The notes: generated by a model from the letters alone, not told the origin. Numbered from the stretch's first letter, positions 1-12,367 are shown. The stretch: DNA of 64,000 bases from Pleurotus djamor (GCA_029747585.1 JAPEVF010000068.1:37658-101657), one strand, 5' to 3'. A program made the numbers and translations.

Positions 1-159
1 TAGTTTCNCNTCGTACTTTGCCTATCTTCTTANTAACTTGGATGGCATATCCCAACGAACCAAGTATAGTATGTACACAGGATACAAGCCATACGTGGCG
101 ACGATGGCCTTGGGCGCAAACGCCGAAACAGATTNAATGCTTCAACAACTCTTGGTTTC

Positions 160-1672
160 ATGCCACCATCACGTCGAATCCTTTTCTTCGGCCTGACCAT
201 CTTCCTAACAGCCTTTTTCTTGTATAAACTTCCTACCGAATNGTTCCTTGACCTACCGTCCAGCTTTGCTGTCGTTTCTTCCGCGGCATGGAACTGGCAA
301 CTGCCTAATTCTATCCCATTCTTCGCGGCTACTCGAGGGGATCCCAGTGAAGACGAGAGTACATNGGAATCACATGGATACACCAGACATATCGTTGCAG
401 TTGGCGACCTCCANGGTGATTTGCCGAATGCCCGACGTGTTCTGCGGTTTTCCGGCGTGACGGATGAGTTNGGAGACTGGAGCGGAGACGTGGATTACTT
501 TGTGCAGACGGGGGATATTATAGACCGGTGAGCACACTTGTAACGCAGAAGACCGTCCTTGTTGCTGATGACGGGGTGTAGCGGGGATGACACGATACCA
601 CTCTTCACCATGATGGACAAGCTTAGAGGACAAGCCTCGGCTGTGGGAGGCACGGTGGTCTCGGTGCTTGGAAACCACGAATGGATGAATGCTATAGGTG
701 ACTGGAGGTTTGTAGCCATGCTTTGTCGTCGCGTGTGGCAGGTCGCTCATCTGCGCGTACCAGATATGTCTACCCTACCGAAATCAAAACTTTCGGTTCG
801 GTTTCTTCAAGGCAAAAGATTCTCTCGACTGGCGTGATTGGCCGCTCCTGGGCAAACAACTATACTACCGCAGCACGACTACCACTTCACCCATCGCTTG
901 GTCCTCCAAACACGCCATTTCCAGCCCATGACGCTCTATTTGAGAAGGACGACGGGCTTGATGAAGATGAACACGAAATCACTATCGAGGGCCTCTCTCA
1001 CTCAGCTCTATCCTTCGTTCATGGAGGTCTTTCGCCTACGTACAAGGACCTGAGTCCATTCCCCACTAAAATCAATGATGTTGGTGCTTCCCTGTTACGA
1101 AAGCTACAATACCGAGTGCAACCGCCACCTCACCCTCCGTACCCATATCCTGGTCTTCCTAACGGTTCGCCCGTTCTCTCCCCGCGCTACCATTACTCCA
1201 GCTAAACAAAGTATTGCAGATGCTACACAACAAGAACATGAACTATACGATGGGAATGGACCGCTATGGTACCGTGGATGGGCTATGGATACTGAAGAAA
1301 AAGTTTGCTCAGAGGTAGATGCTGTCCTCAAGAAGACTGGGACGAGACGGATGATCATGGGTCATACGCCGGACTTCACTGTACGTTCTCTTGATTGTTC
1401 TACCGAATTTCCGTCTGAATGTCTCTCATCTTTAGGGTATTGTCTCTCGTTGTGGCGGCAAAATCATCATCATTGACACCGGCATATCGCACGCTTATGG
1501 TGGTGTGCTTTCTGCCTTGTCAATACACTATACCTTGACACCAGTTGCGTCATCTGACTCTGATTCAGCCAAGACTTGGAAGGAAAGGGAAGTGGTGAGC
1601 GCGTTGTATCCGGATAGACAAGAGATATTAGTGGACGAGGAGAGAGACGTTGTTGGTGACTTTGAACACTAG
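160..1672 (+). CDS. Shewanella-like Ser/Thr metallophosphatase, membrane-anchored
   Basis: Calcineurin-like metallophosphoesterase of the Shelph (Shewanella-like) group. Visible in order: an N-terminal hydrophobic segment at residues ~7-22 (FFGLTIFLTAFFLY) that looks like a signal anchor; the metal-binding GDLxGD motif with an undetermined base in the His codon (CAN, expected His); GDIIDRG split by an intron at about 530-580; GNHEWMN; then GHTP and, after another intron, the VSRCGGKIIIIDTGIS stretch typical of this group. The phosphatase would hydrolyse phosphoesters with two bound metals; its substrate is unknown. The start is the first Met before the hydrophobic segment. The stop follows GDFEH. 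Four undetermined bases lie in the first exon and here appear to stand for real bases. Family assignment is firm, exact exon edges less so. Confidence 0.85.
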
Positions 1673-2268
1673 CGAGGCATCTAGAAAGTAAGTCTTGGCC
1701 TCCTGCCCGGCCTTTGTTCTATAAGCTAAATCGCCCCAAGGTCCTGTAACTTATATCATGATCACATCTTGAGAGAAGCATATGGCTTCCCAACGGAAAT
1801 ACTCGTCGCGTCTATCCTAAGCACATCAACGATGATGATCCTTGGTATCGTCCTTTACGCTCGGACTTACCCTTTAGGCAGATATAGGCAACATCCTCGG
1901 CTTCTACAATCCATAGCAAGATGTTGCGAATCCCGGCTTCTTGTCACTGTCGCGTGGTGACCCCCACCTTCGATTACTTCTTGGTACTTTTGACACCCCT
2001 CAACCCCGAATCGCACCTTCCTCGGTACTCTATGTCCATAGAGTAATGGCTTCCTCTGCATCTATCTTGCATCAGCCGAGGACGTCTATGCCTCAGTATC
2101 CGCCAAGCTAAACATAGCTCCAATAAACACCAAAGGTCGTTCCGTCCCTTATGCGACAATTTTGCGAAAGCAACTGGGCTCTAGAAAAAGTACCATCCCA
2201 GTCGATCCTATATAGGCTGCACTTCGTTGCGCAGCATTTACCCCAGATCCCCATCTTTGTGCTTGACT
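1673..2268. other. intergenic stretch before the AA9 gene
   Basis: About 600 bases between the phosphatase stop and the AA9 start. It should hold the phosphatase 3' end and the AA9 promoter. Apart from a TATA-like site near the AA9 start I see no gene in it; the short open frames have no recognisable similarity. Confidence 0.6.
2209..2215 (+). promoter_or_regulatory. TATA-like box of the AA9 gene
   Basis: TATATAG lies 54 bases before the AA9 start codon, a plausible distance for a fungal core promoter with a short leader. Confidence 0.5.
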
Positions 2269-3292
2269 ATGCAGTTGCTCTTCGTTCTAGCCTCCCTCGT
2301 GGCCAGTGCCACCGCCCATGCCACGGTATACGGGCTTTGGGTCAATGGTGCTTTCCAAGGTGATGGAAGAAATCAATACGTAAGTGGTATTGCATTGACG
2401 ATCGACCTAAGGACTCATGTGTGGCTTGTAGATCCGTTCACCACCCAACAACAACCCAGTGAAGGACCTCTCATCGAGTGCGATGGCATGCAATGTGAAC
2501 AATCGAGGCAAGTCCCTATGATCGAAGCCAATGTTATTGAGTAAATCACCTCTGTAATTACAGTCGTCCCTCGGTCCGTCTCCGTCAAGCAAGGCGACGT
2601 CGTCACCTTCGAATGGTACCACGATGCGTAAGTCAAATGAATCCGACACGTATCGTATCGAATAGACATTCATTTTGTCCGTAGCCGTGATGATGATATC
2701 ATTGCTTCGTCTCATAAGGGCCCAGGTACATTTTTGTTTTATACGTCTTGACCTATATGACTTACTTTTGGCCTTCCACGTCTAGTCCAAGTGTATATAG
2801 CCCCAGCTGCATCCAATGGTGCAGGTCCTGTTTGGACGAAACTTTTCTCGGATTCATACGAGAATGGCTACTGGGCTGTCGACAAACTTATCCTTGCCCA
2901 TGGTCAACACAGCGTGACGATCCCCAACATTCCCGCTGGCGATTACCTACTCCGGGGTGAGCAATTAATGGATCCCACCGTTCTTCTCTAGTACTGACGT
3001 CCGATCTTTAGCTGAGATTGCCGCTCTGCACGAGGCCAACGTTGCGTACACGTCCAATCCCATCCGTGGTGTCCAAATGTACATGTCCTGTGCACAAATC
3101 TCGGTCACTTCCTCTGGAACTCAGACCCTGCCGGGAGGTACCAGTTTCCCTGGGACATACACATCTTCAACACCAGGCATCGTCTGGAACCTTTACGACT
3201 TCGTCTCCAACCCGAACAATTACGTGGCTCCTGGTCCTGCTGTCTGGGATGGTGCTGATGGCGGTTCTGTCGCCCAAGTCGGAAGTGCTTGA
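2269..3292 (+). CDS. AA9 lytic polysaccharide monooxygenase (former GH61)
   Basis: Secreted copper enzyme that cleaves cellulose or related glucans oxidatively. A 16-residue signal peptide ([16 protein letters not shown]) is followed directly by HATVYGLW, so the mature protein starts with the histidine of the copper histidine brace. The second brace histidine is in SSHKGP and the axial tyrosine is in GVQMYMSC near the C-terminus. The gene has about five introns: after DGRNQY, after VNNRG, after WYHDA, after HKGP, and near DYLLR. The protein ends AQVGSA. No CBM1 is attached, so it is the single-domain type. It is followed on the same strand by a CBM1-GH10 xylanase, which fits co-use on plant cell wall. 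Identification is strong. Confidence 0.93.
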
Positions 3293-3819
3293 AGAGATGT
3301 AGATAGAAGCAACTGTGCTTGTCAACTGTGGGTATATCAAGTGATATTGAAACTGCTCAGTTATTCCGGACGACGTGCCGTGGTGCGGCATTGTGCAGTA
3401 TTGCGCAACTGTTTCTATGCCCGACGTTACTCAAGGATCTACTTCGGATTCGCTTCGTTATGCGGCGTATTGGAGATCTTGCTTCTCATGTGGGCTCGGC
3501 GTATTTCCCTCAACAGTAAGTTTAAATTTTCCACATATAGTTATCCTTGCTCAGGTTCGCTTTTGCTCTTCCATTCATCCTAGTCCACTAAATCCGACAG
3601 TCGCCTTCAGATGAACTAATGATTCCGCGACAACTGTGAACAATCACATATTCACTTAGCGGCTTGCTTGGCGAAGTTAACCCGTTACATTCACCTGAAC
3701 CAATGTTGGCTGGTTCTGGTTGACCTCGGAAATGCTTCGCCTAGTGGTGCTCTTATATTCTCCTTATAAGCCAGTGGCATCGATTTCGTAAATCCCAAGA
3801 GTCTCGCATCAAAGAAGCG
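3293..3819. other. intergenic promoter stretch before the first GH10 xylanase
   Basis: About 530 bases holding the AA9 3' end and the xylanase promoter, with a TTATAAG box at 3764-3770. No gene is seen. Confidence 0.55.
3764..3770 (+). promoter_or_regulatory. TATA-like box of GH10-CBM1 gene
   Basis: TTATAAG lies 56 bases before the chosen start codon at 3820. Confidence 0.4.
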
Positions 3820-5843
3820 ATGTACAAGCTCCTTTCCATCGTCTCCCTTGCTATCGTCGCTGGACGGGTTTCTGCCATCCCCGTCTGGGGACAATGTGGC
3901 GGTATTGGCTGGACCGGGAGCGTAAGTTGGTTCGCAACTTATTACGATACATAGTGGCACTGGCATGACTTGGCCACAGGGAACTTGTTCGTATTATAAC
4001 AGGACAAACCTATGAAAGTGCTTCTGACGTGGTTTGCTGCAGGCGACGCGGGATCAACCTGTGTTTATTCTAACGATTGGTACTCCCAGTACGCACATAT
4101 GTCTATCTACGCTTACACACCCTTAACCTTGGTATAGATGCCTACCGGGCGCTGCCTCATCGACTGCTGTCCCGACATCTACGTCATCCTCATCTACCCC
4201 TACTGCCACTGGTAGCTTGGATGCCAGATTCAAAGCCAAAGGAAAGAAATTCTTTGGTGCCATCGGGGACACAGGCACCCTCAACATCGCAGGCTAGTCG
4301 CCTTTATCCACATGTTCATCATTGTTTTGATTGACTTACCCATCGTCTACTAGCGAACGCTGCTATTCTGAGATCTACCTTTGGTGCCCTCACTCCTGAA
4401 AATTCTATGAAGGTCAGTTCATCGTGGATCCTTTATTGCCTTTTTCGGTGCTTATCACCAAAATACAGTGGGATGCTATTGAACGTACGTCACGGACCAT
4501 TTCAAGAAAGCAGCGCTACCATCCTTACCATCGCAATCAGCCTCCCGTAACACCTTCACATTCTCTGGATCTGATACCTTAGCCAACTGGGCCACCACGA
4601 ACGGCAAACAGATCCGAGGACACACCCTCGGTATGTACTCATCGCTAGCCAGTATACTGATTGTGTTGAGTCTATGGCGCAGTATGGCACTCTCAACTCC
4701 CATCTTGGGTTTCTGCCATTAGCGACAGGACTACTCTCGTGAGTGATCAGAGCCAAGTGAGAGTCTTCGCCGCGCTGAAATTCTCGATGTAGACCTCTGT
4801 CATCCAAAACCACATCGCCAACCTTGCCGGGAGGTACAATGACCGTTTGTATGGTGAGTGCCCCTCTGTCTTCTCACGTTGTCGAATGCGACTAATAGTC
4901 ACTTTGTTCAGCTGTGAGTCTTGAAAACCAGTTTTCATCAATGCGGACGGGCTAATAATACTCATCTTGATCAGTGGGATGTAGTAAAGTGAGTTTTCAT
5001 TCATTCCCACTCCAAGGGGCTGAACAGAAGTTGATATCCCAACAGCGAGATTTTCAACGAAGATGGCACACTTCGTAGCAGTGTCTTCTCCAATGTCCTC
5101 GGCGAAGTTGGTTTTGATTCTGGGGNCCCTTCCCATCCTCGTTCTCACCTCGTCCATAGTCCTTTGTCACTATTGCCTTCCAAGCAGCAAGAGCCGCCGA
5201 TCCCACCGCCAAGTATGTTGAGACTTCGTTTGCGTATCCTCCCTTGCTGATCGCCCCTCAGACTCTACATCAACGATTACAACCTAGATTCTAACAATGC
5301 CAAAGTCAGAGGTGCGCAGTCTTACTATCCTACTACGCGCCTCTTTTCGTCCTTAATTCCTCTCACAAGGCCTCGTTGCACTTGTTGGGCGAGTCAACTC
5401 TGGAGGTGTCACATTGATCGATGGAATAGGCACACAAGCCCATCTCGGCGTAAGCTCAGCTTCTGATCCGTTACTTAACCCACATCATATATTTAATGAT
5501 ACTGTCTAGGCTGGTGGTGCTGGTGGCGTCCAGGCTGCTCTGACTGCTCTCTCTGCCGCTGGCACCGAAATCGCCATCACGGAACTAGATATTGCTGGAG
5601 CTGCTGCTAACGACTACACCACGGTTGTCAGTGCTTGCTTGAACACGCCTGCCTGTGTTTCTATCACTGTCTGGGGAGTCGCCGATGTTGTACGTGTTCA
5701 AACGTTCATCTGGAGATGTCAAAATCGACCCTTACCATCCCTTCCTCTAGAATTCGTGGAGGGCCAGCACCAACCCATTGCTGTTCGACAATAACTATCA
5801 ACCCAAAGCAGCTTACAACGCCATTATGCAGCTCCTAGCTTGA
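3820..5843 (+). CDS. CBM1-GH10 endo-beta-1,4-xylanase
   Basis: Secreted xylanase that cuts internal xylan bonds. Order: signal peptide ([19 protein letters not shown]), then a fungal cellulose-binding CBM1 with its four cysteines (WGQC, GTC, STC, SQC) and the aromatic [12 protein letters not shown] and NDWYSQ faces, a Ser/Thr/Pro linker, then the GH10 barrel. The acid/base glutamate is in WDVVNEIFNED and the nucleophile in [25 protein letters not shown] is also GH10-typical. There are many short introns; the second CBM1 cysteine codon is itself split by an intron (T|GC). The protein ends [11 protein letters not shown]. One undetermined base at 5126 falls inside an intron. A second, CBM-less GH10 gene lies at 62.1-63.5 kb. 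Confidence 0.93.
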
Positions 5844-5914
5844 TGACAAAGTAGTCGAATTGTTGAATGAAATCGCTCTCAGTCGAAAACACATGAGTGT
5901 CGACCCATAATCGC

Positions 5915-5996
5915 GCGTGGATGGTGTAGCGGTAACATTGGGTCTTCCCACCTCAGGTGTATGGCCTAGCTCCGGGTTCGACTCCCGGTTCACGCA
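5915..5996 (+). tRNA. tRNA-Gly(CCC) with an 11-nt intron
   Basis: A cloverleaf can be folded by hand. The acceptor GCGTGGA pairs with TTCACGC (one G-U). The D arm GTGT/ACAT is closed around AGCGGTA. The anticodon stem GGGTC pairs with GGCCT, leaving the loop TTCCCA...T with anticodon CCC at 5947-5949. The T arm is CCGGG-TTCGACT-CCCGG and the discriminator is A. The anticodon loop is 11 nt too long; these bases (5951-5961) sit just after position 37, the canonical nuclear tRNA intron site. CCA is not encoded, as usual in eukaryotes. It lies between the GH10 gene and the RhoGAP gene. Confidence 0.88.
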
Positions 5997-6282
5997 CAAA
6001 AGTGGCAGAACTTTTTGTCAGACAGCGAGCAAACGGAGAGCATCAAGTGAATCATCATAGTGAGGAAGTCAAGAGCACATGGGGGTAAAAATGGTGTGTG
6101 GAATCAATGTGGAATGTAAGACAAGTCCAAAGAACGAGCGCAAAAGACCCAAAAGCCTATGAATCCGTAATATAAGAAACGAAAAATACGCGTAACTGGT
6201 ACTACGAGCGTGTCCGTCATGAAATACAGTCGTAAAATTTACCACTTTAATAGCGTCCAGCAAAAGAGGAAAAATATATATG

Positions 6283-8977
6283 CTACCGGTCCGTGCTTCG
6301 ACTTGTGTCTATCTGAAGGGCTCCAGTGGTCGGTACTGACGATTGCGATGAAGACGCTCTCTTCTGTTTTCGCAGTACCCTCCCTTTCTCCCTCTCTGCC
6401 ACTACCCCACCGCCGCCAGTTGCTTCGCCATGCTTTCGTCTTGATGGCAAGGTCCTACTCCTCGTAACACCCAAAGCACCGCCACCTATCACACCGAAAT
6501 CCCGTTCCTTCGTAGGACTCTCAGAGACCGGCGACAACCCTCCCGAGTCCTTCACAGGACTACCACTCTCCGGCGGCGTCAAGCTCTCCTCCTCCAATAC
6601 ACCACCATGCTCTCTTCTCCGAAAAGACGGTGATCGCACAGGCGTAGTAGGCGATGCAAGAGTACGCCGCCGTATGACCTTCCGCTGATTTGCTTTATCC
6701 CTGTCCCCTCTCACTATAAGCTTCCACCCTCCACTAACCGAGGCATTATGTTCTTCATCGGAACTTGGCATGACGTGAAAGTCCGATTCATCAGCGGTTT
6801 CCCCACCCGATCCAGAACCTGAAGCAGCGCCATGATGCGTCCCTCCATCGTCGCGCCCGTGCCTACCAAAACCCGACTTTGGGAAGGAGCCTGACTGACC
6901 AGGTTTCCCTTGGCCCGTCGTTCCCGGGCCAGGCGCAGGCGTATTTCCAAGATCCGATTGCGGTGGGGGTGGTATCTCCAACATGAACCAGTCTTGATGT
7001 GCAATCAAGAACTCTAGCACTTGTTGGCTGAGATGATGCTCATGAGGTAACATTTCATGTGTTGGGTGCGAAAGTATTCCCGGGCGGAAGATAACCGCGA
7101 GGTCTATTTTCGCCATGAAAAATGGTCAGTAATCGCCGCGACATGAAACATCAAGGGCATGGTACTGACTCGTAGCTGTCATCCTATTCTTATCCGATTT
7201 CTTTGCGAAAACGGACAGCAGGTCTAGGACGTAGAGCAGTAGATACTGGTTAGCACGAGGCATTGACCGTATCAATGACTTGAACTTCGCGATAACATCG
7301 TCCTGGTTATGGGGCTGTTTGGCTGAGGTAAATATAAGTAACACTGCGGGGGCCTATACGAGTGGAAACTGCGCACCTAAGGTATTCCGGAACTTGTGCA
7401 AGAGAAGGAGTGAGTTGGGCGATCTAAGTTGGTTTCTACTCACGCACCTCGTGGTATAAACTATGTGGTATTACAGGTTCCTATATTATCGACTTTGGGT
7501 TGGTAAGATAAGAAAGGTCGAAGAGAAGGGCCTGGACTCACAGGCATCTGAGTGAGGTATCTTCGGAAAACACTCGCGACGTCATGGGGAGTGTATATTT
7601 CTTTCTTCCAATCAAGGTTCTTGCCATACTATGATGGGAATGTTGGATGTTGGAGCGAAATGCAGTGCAGATCGGTGGGAAGTGGGTGAAGGGAGGGTCC
7701 AGTGATGAGTACGATATACCAAAAGATAATCAATGGGAGCTCACCCTTGGAGGCATTTCGAACGCAGCCTGGAGCTCACGCATTCGCTTCGCCGATCCAT
7801 TCACTCGAAATACGCCCTCCACCTCGGTAGCTAATCATCCAATCGCCGTGGAGCAGGGTGTAGAAAAGTGTAGGGCCACGGGTGCAGACAAGAATAGTAG
7901 TCGAAACAGATGCGTGATAAATTGAAACCGAGGAACAATTGCAAAGGGCGTGGAGATGACGTGTAGTGAAATTTAGCCATTGAGAAAGGGTGACAACGAA
8001 AGTAAAGGTGAATACGCACCATTCTCCTTCAAAAACAACCCACTGTTGGAGAAGTCGAGGCGTTACGCGAAGGGCCACGAGGCAAACATGGCGTTAATGA
8101 GATGTTTAGCGATCACAGGGATAACACGACCGAGGAAAAGACAGGGTGCACAGAAAAATTTGGTCCCGTTAGCAACAGAATTTGGAATTGCAAAAAACGG
8201 AGCGATAGAGCGCACCATTTCGCCACCACAACGGGGATGCATCCCCAAACATAGAGTTCGCCGTTGGCATTTGCAGTGGATATCTGAACGCTGGCGTTCT
8301 TCAGGCTCTCTTTCAGAGGTCTTCCAAATATTGTGTGCACAGGTTCTGTGACCAACCGTCGGCTAAGTTCCACGAATGAGTCGGTTTGAGGACTCACCGC
8401 CTTTGCTGATTGCCGCAGCTTCAGCATCCTTTTTGGCTCTCTGGGAAAACGTGAAGGAATGCCACCACGCCTTCAAGCTCGCCTTTGTCGGAGCCTGTAC
8501 AGGACCTTCATCGCCATAGTGTGTGCTCCTCATGCTGGTGAGCTGCAAACGTTCACTGGGTTGTCCCCTCGTGTGGTGTCGTAGATCTACGGTCGGAGTG
8601 GAGTAGTTGTTCGTGTGTCTTGGTTTGAACGCCCTCGCCGACGACGAATCTTCAGAATCGGATTCAGCAGCAAGTGAAAGTTTGCCTCGGAACTTGGACT
8701 TGGATGAAGGTGGGTTGGTGGTAATGGGCGATGAAGCTGAGGTTGAGGGCCGAAGTGTAGGATTATCCAGCGACCCTGTCGACGATGACTTGGAGAATAA
8801 GTTAGCGAAAGGGAGCTTTGGACGGCGAGGAGCCAGCTTTACGAATTGAAGGTACGAGGAGGAGATGGAGGAGTGGAAGAGAGTGCGTTGGCGCGCGTGC
8901 ATGGCCACCCCGGGCTCCATGACGCGCTTTCCATATTTGGAAATCGAGCACTTACCCCGCACTAAAATTCCGTGCAA
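6283..8977 (-). CDS. RhoGAP-domain protein
   Basis: GTPase-activating protein for Rho/Rac/Cdc42, acting in polarity and actin control. Reading leftwards: a basic, Ser-rich N-terminus (LAPRRPKLPFANLF onward), the exon with GELYVWGCIPVVVAK, then the domain core EVEGVFRVNGSAKRMRE, whose Arg in GVFR is the catalytic arginine finger, then NLDWKKE/YTPHDVASVFRRYLTQMP, and finally LLYVLDLLSVFAKKSDKNRMTATNLAVIFRPG, the conserved C-terminal helix pair. A Ser/Pro-rich tail of ~200 residues follows, ending SRSTDR. At least six introns interrupt the domain. The start is uncertain: Met at 8977 is the upstream choice, Met at 8920 (MEPGVAMHAR) is equally good. It shares its 5' side with the 3' end of COQ9. 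Confidence 0.85.
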
Positions 8978-9040
8978 ATGCTCAGAAGTTTATAGATAAA
9001 ACACGGTTGTTTATTCTCGTACACAGCTCAACAGAAAACA

Positions 9041-9888
9041 TCAGAGGATACCGCTACTCCGAATGATCCCTTGCCAACTTTTCACGAGGTACCTCGAGAA
9101 CAGACCCACTTCATCCAACGCTTGATGAACTTTATTCGAAGATTCAAGAAGGGAGTCCAGGAAAGCTGGCGCAGTTGTCGGAGATGCTAGTTGATGGAGT
9201 TCTACGCGAGATAAGAAAGTGTAGGGCGGTCAAGCTCATTGAGACATACCCGCAGCAGAAAAGACACCAGCCAACGCAATCCGTCGCGCGTACCACGAAG
9301 TCTTTGCGTAGTCACCGTGGTTAGACAATGAAAGCGAAAGGAGATGATTGAAAAGGTACCTGTGTTGTCGCATCCCCCGACAGATAGCAGGCTTCATCTG
9401 CGACACTGAGTGCGTGCTTCAGAGCTGGCACAGGATCCAAAGGGGGTATTGCCGAAGGAGGGCTCCCAAGCAAGGCAAAGGCCTCCGGGAGATGCGCAAG
9501 CACAGGTTCGTTGTACGCCAGACGCGCCTGGAGTAGCTCTCTGACGGTCCTTAGGTTCTGCGCCGGTTTAGATTCATCACTGGCAGCATCCCTCTCACGC
9601 GACATACAAGAGATCCCCTGCGCAAGCCACGCGTTGATGAGAGCCCTCCGTGCTGCGTCACCTTCACCAAATAATGCAGACATTGATGTATCGGAGAGGG
9701 GTTCCGGCTGGGGTCGTTCAGCGGTACTTGGGAGGTAAAGGGCGGATTCGGCCAGAGCGGTGCGCGTAAACCCATATTTTGGTATCAACGGCAGAGCTAA
9801 CTTGAGAAGTTGGACGCTAGGTTGTAGGTTTCAGCGATGGAGTTGAATCAGAGGGTTTCCGTCGCACACCAACAAACCTGGAAGCCAT
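9041..9888 (-). CDS. COQ9: COQ9, mitochondrial ubiquinone biosynthesis protein
   Basis: Lipid-binding protein that presents coenzyme Q intermediates to the COQ7 hydroxylase in mitochondria. The family pattern is clear: IPKYGFTRTALAESALYLP, LSDTSMSALFGEGDAARRAL, NEPVLAHLPEAFALL, then DPVPALKHALSVADEACYLSGD, and WYARRIALAGVFSAA. The C-terminal exon reads ELHQLASP...SWQGIIRSSGIL. The start is inferred from a tiny 11-base first exon at 9878-9888 (ATGGCTTCCAG) spliced to the main exon beginning CGTCCAAC, giving MASSVQLLKLALPLIPKYG. Length fits a short fungal COQ9. The next gene upstream, the O-methyltransferase, is divergent, ~460 bases away. Confidence 0.88.
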
Positions 9889-10351
9889 TGTGGACAAATT
9901 GTGGATGGAAGTGTGAAGATCGGAAGCGAAGAGGATGAGCGCTAGTTGTAGGCACTCTTCTTCCATGTCCTACGTGATTTACATCCACAATCCCTGCACT
10001 GTTCCCCATAAAATACTTAGCTGGTGTTCATTTTGGTTAGACCTATCTCTTCACGTCATTCATGCGTTACGAAACCAAAGAGGAGCCCACCGGCTCTTTT
10101 ACGAGGTCAGTCCACCGGTTATCCAAGATCAATATGTTAATTTCCAAGGCACCCGCGAAAGTCGTTGACCAGGGTTTTTATCTGACCCTAGGCGCATTTT
10201 GATTTTCTGAGACAGTACATAAGACTGGAGCAAAAATGCTTCTTTCTCCTCGTTTCCTCTATCTGACTTGTGTGGATCCACCTTCGGCTACAGGTACGCC
10301 TATAAATGGTTCTTCCATCCATGGCTCATGCTCATTCTCATCCCACCTTTC
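9889..10351. other. divergent promoter region between COQ9 and the O-methyltransferase
   Basis: About 460 bases with no gene. It should drive COQ9 leftwards and the methyltransferase rightwards; a TATAAAT box at 10301-10307 faces the latter. Confidence 0.5.
10301..10307 (+). promoter_or_regulatory. TATA box of the O-methyltransferase gene
   Basis: TATAAAT lies 51 bases before the preferred start at 10352 and 78 before the alternative at 10379. It argues against the longer upstream start at 10268. Confidence 0.5.
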
Positions 10352-12367
10352 ATGGGCTGTTTCTTCTCGAAGACCGAGATGATGCACTCCCAAGCTTGTC
10401 CGTCTCCGTCACCCCTTCGACAAATCCTCAATCTCATGCACGAGAACGTAGCGATACTCGAGGCAACTTGTCTTCGTCAAGGCCTAGCAATTCCAGACCT
10501 CGACGCTCCATTTCATCCCACCACCGAAGCCTTTCGAAGCGACTCGACCGCCGCAGAGGCCGCAAACATCATTAGCGCCGCTGCGTTACAAATGGCTACA
10601 ATTCTGCTGCCGCCATCTGTCACCTTATATCAGGCCGTTGGTGGCGTCAGTGGAAACATGTGTCTCTGCATCCGTTCCTAGACTCACGCCCTGTCACATA
10701 GCACTTTAAATCTGCGGCAATCCGAGCGTGCATCGAATCCAACGTCACTGAAATTCTACGCGAAGCCGGTCCCAAGGTCGGTTTGCTCTACTTTCAATTC
10801 ACCGTTATGTTTATCCACTCCTTACCTTAGGGTATGAATGTCTCAGCCATCGCGTCCATTAATGGTCAAGACCCACAAAAACTGGGTAAGGCCTGTCTGT
10901 CATGGCTTCGTAATTGCCGTTTCGTTGAAACACGTTTTTGATGTCCTTAACCATTATGGCAGGTCGTTTTCTCCGCATCCTTGCAACCAATCATATCTAT
11001 CGCGAAGTATCGCCTGACGTCTTCACCAACAATCGAATTTCGAGCATGTTGGACACACTGAAGCCCACACAAGACCTTTTTGCCTGGTCAGTCCGAGTAA
11101 CTCGAAGATGTCTATATCGTTTAATTACCTGTCCTTTAGCCCTGAAGAAAAGCATATTGGCACACCTGGACTTGCTGCCCTCGCCAGCCATCAGTTGAGT
11201 ATATGTACACAAACGATGTTTCTGCGCCGGGATTGACGCAAGTTTTCAGTCTTGATGAGGCCTTCAAAGCATCCGCGTACTCCTGGGAGACCCTTTCTGA
11301 CCCTGTAACGCGGTCATCAGGGGACCCATCGTGCTCACCTTTCGCCCATGCTATCGGCTCTCCTGAGACGCTTTGGACGTTCTATGAACGACCTGAGGAA
11401 TTGTACAGACAAAAACGTTTCGATATCGGCATGCAAGGTATCCAAGCGCTTCAGCCCCCTGACGCCGTTCTTGGAGGTAAAGCTATATTTACCACCATAA
11501 TAAGGGCGAAGATCTCACTCTTCATCAATTTAAAGCATGTGATTGGCAGACTCTACCTGATGGCGCTTTGGTGGTTGATGTCGGTGGGGGTGTAGGAACT
11601 TCAGCCCTTTCCCTAAACTCGAACTTTCCCAGCTTCAATATCGTCGTCCAAGATCTCCCAGCTGCTATAAACGGAGCCAAGAATGTAATGACGTTCCCCA
11701 TCTTGATAGCGCCTACATGGACACTCACACCGTTTCATTAGGTCTGGGCTGCTAAACGGCCTGAAGCCATCCAAACCGGGCGAGTCAGACTAGAAAGTAC
11801 GCCTTCGTTTCCCTTCTTGAGATTCCCCCTTTTTATCATCAACCCCGTAGTACACGATTTCTTTTCTCCGCAAACGCGAACTGGTCCGGCAGTCTTCTTG
11901 CTAAAACAGATCCTTCACGACTGGTCGGATGAATATTGCGTCAAGATCCTCTCACACCTGAGGAATGCTGCGATACCACAGACGAAATTGGTCATCATGG
12001 ACAGTATAATGCCCTTTGCCTGCCATGATCCAAGCGCCGATGATAAGGACTCTCTCCAAGGAGTGTCTACCAAGGAAGCCCCTTACCCTTTACTTGCGAA
12101 CTACGGAGCTGTCAACAACATGGGCTATTACGCTGACATCGACGTAAGCGTTCTAGTAGAAAGCTCTCATTATCCTTCGACTCATGAACATTGTACCCAT
12201 AGATGTTCTTACTGTTCAACTCACAAGAGCGTACCATCACCCACATGAGACGCCTTCTCAAGTCAACAGGATGGAACATGGTCAAAGTCCATCGGCAACC
12301 TGGCGGTGATAGCACGTTTTTACAGGGAATAGAAGCTGTTCCTGATTTCGATGGACACCATCTCTGA
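10352..12367 (+). CDS. SAM-dependent O-methyltransferase (COMT-like)
   Basis: Small-molecule O-methyltransferase of the plant/fungal COMT class. The N-terminal half has a helical dimerisation region (HENVAILEATCLRQ) and a winged-helix part (GMNVSAIASINGQDPQKLGRF, LRILATNHIYREV). The C-terminal Rossmann domain has SAM motif I VVDVGGGVGTSALSL, then FNIVVQDLPAAI, and the catalytic-histidine block LLKQILHDWSDEYCVKIL. It ends IEAVPDFDGHHL. Several introns. The start is uncertain: Met at 10352 or 10379, both downstream of a TATA box. Substrate unknown; relatives act on phenolics or polyketides. No polyketide synthase or other secondary-metabolite core gene is seen beside it, so I do not call a cluster. 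Confidence 0.85.

Noticed and set aside
6326..6688. Plus-strand open frame opposite the RhoGAP tail
   Set aside because: Antisense shadow of the Ser/Pro-rich RhoGAP C-terminus; that gene is well supported on the minus strand.
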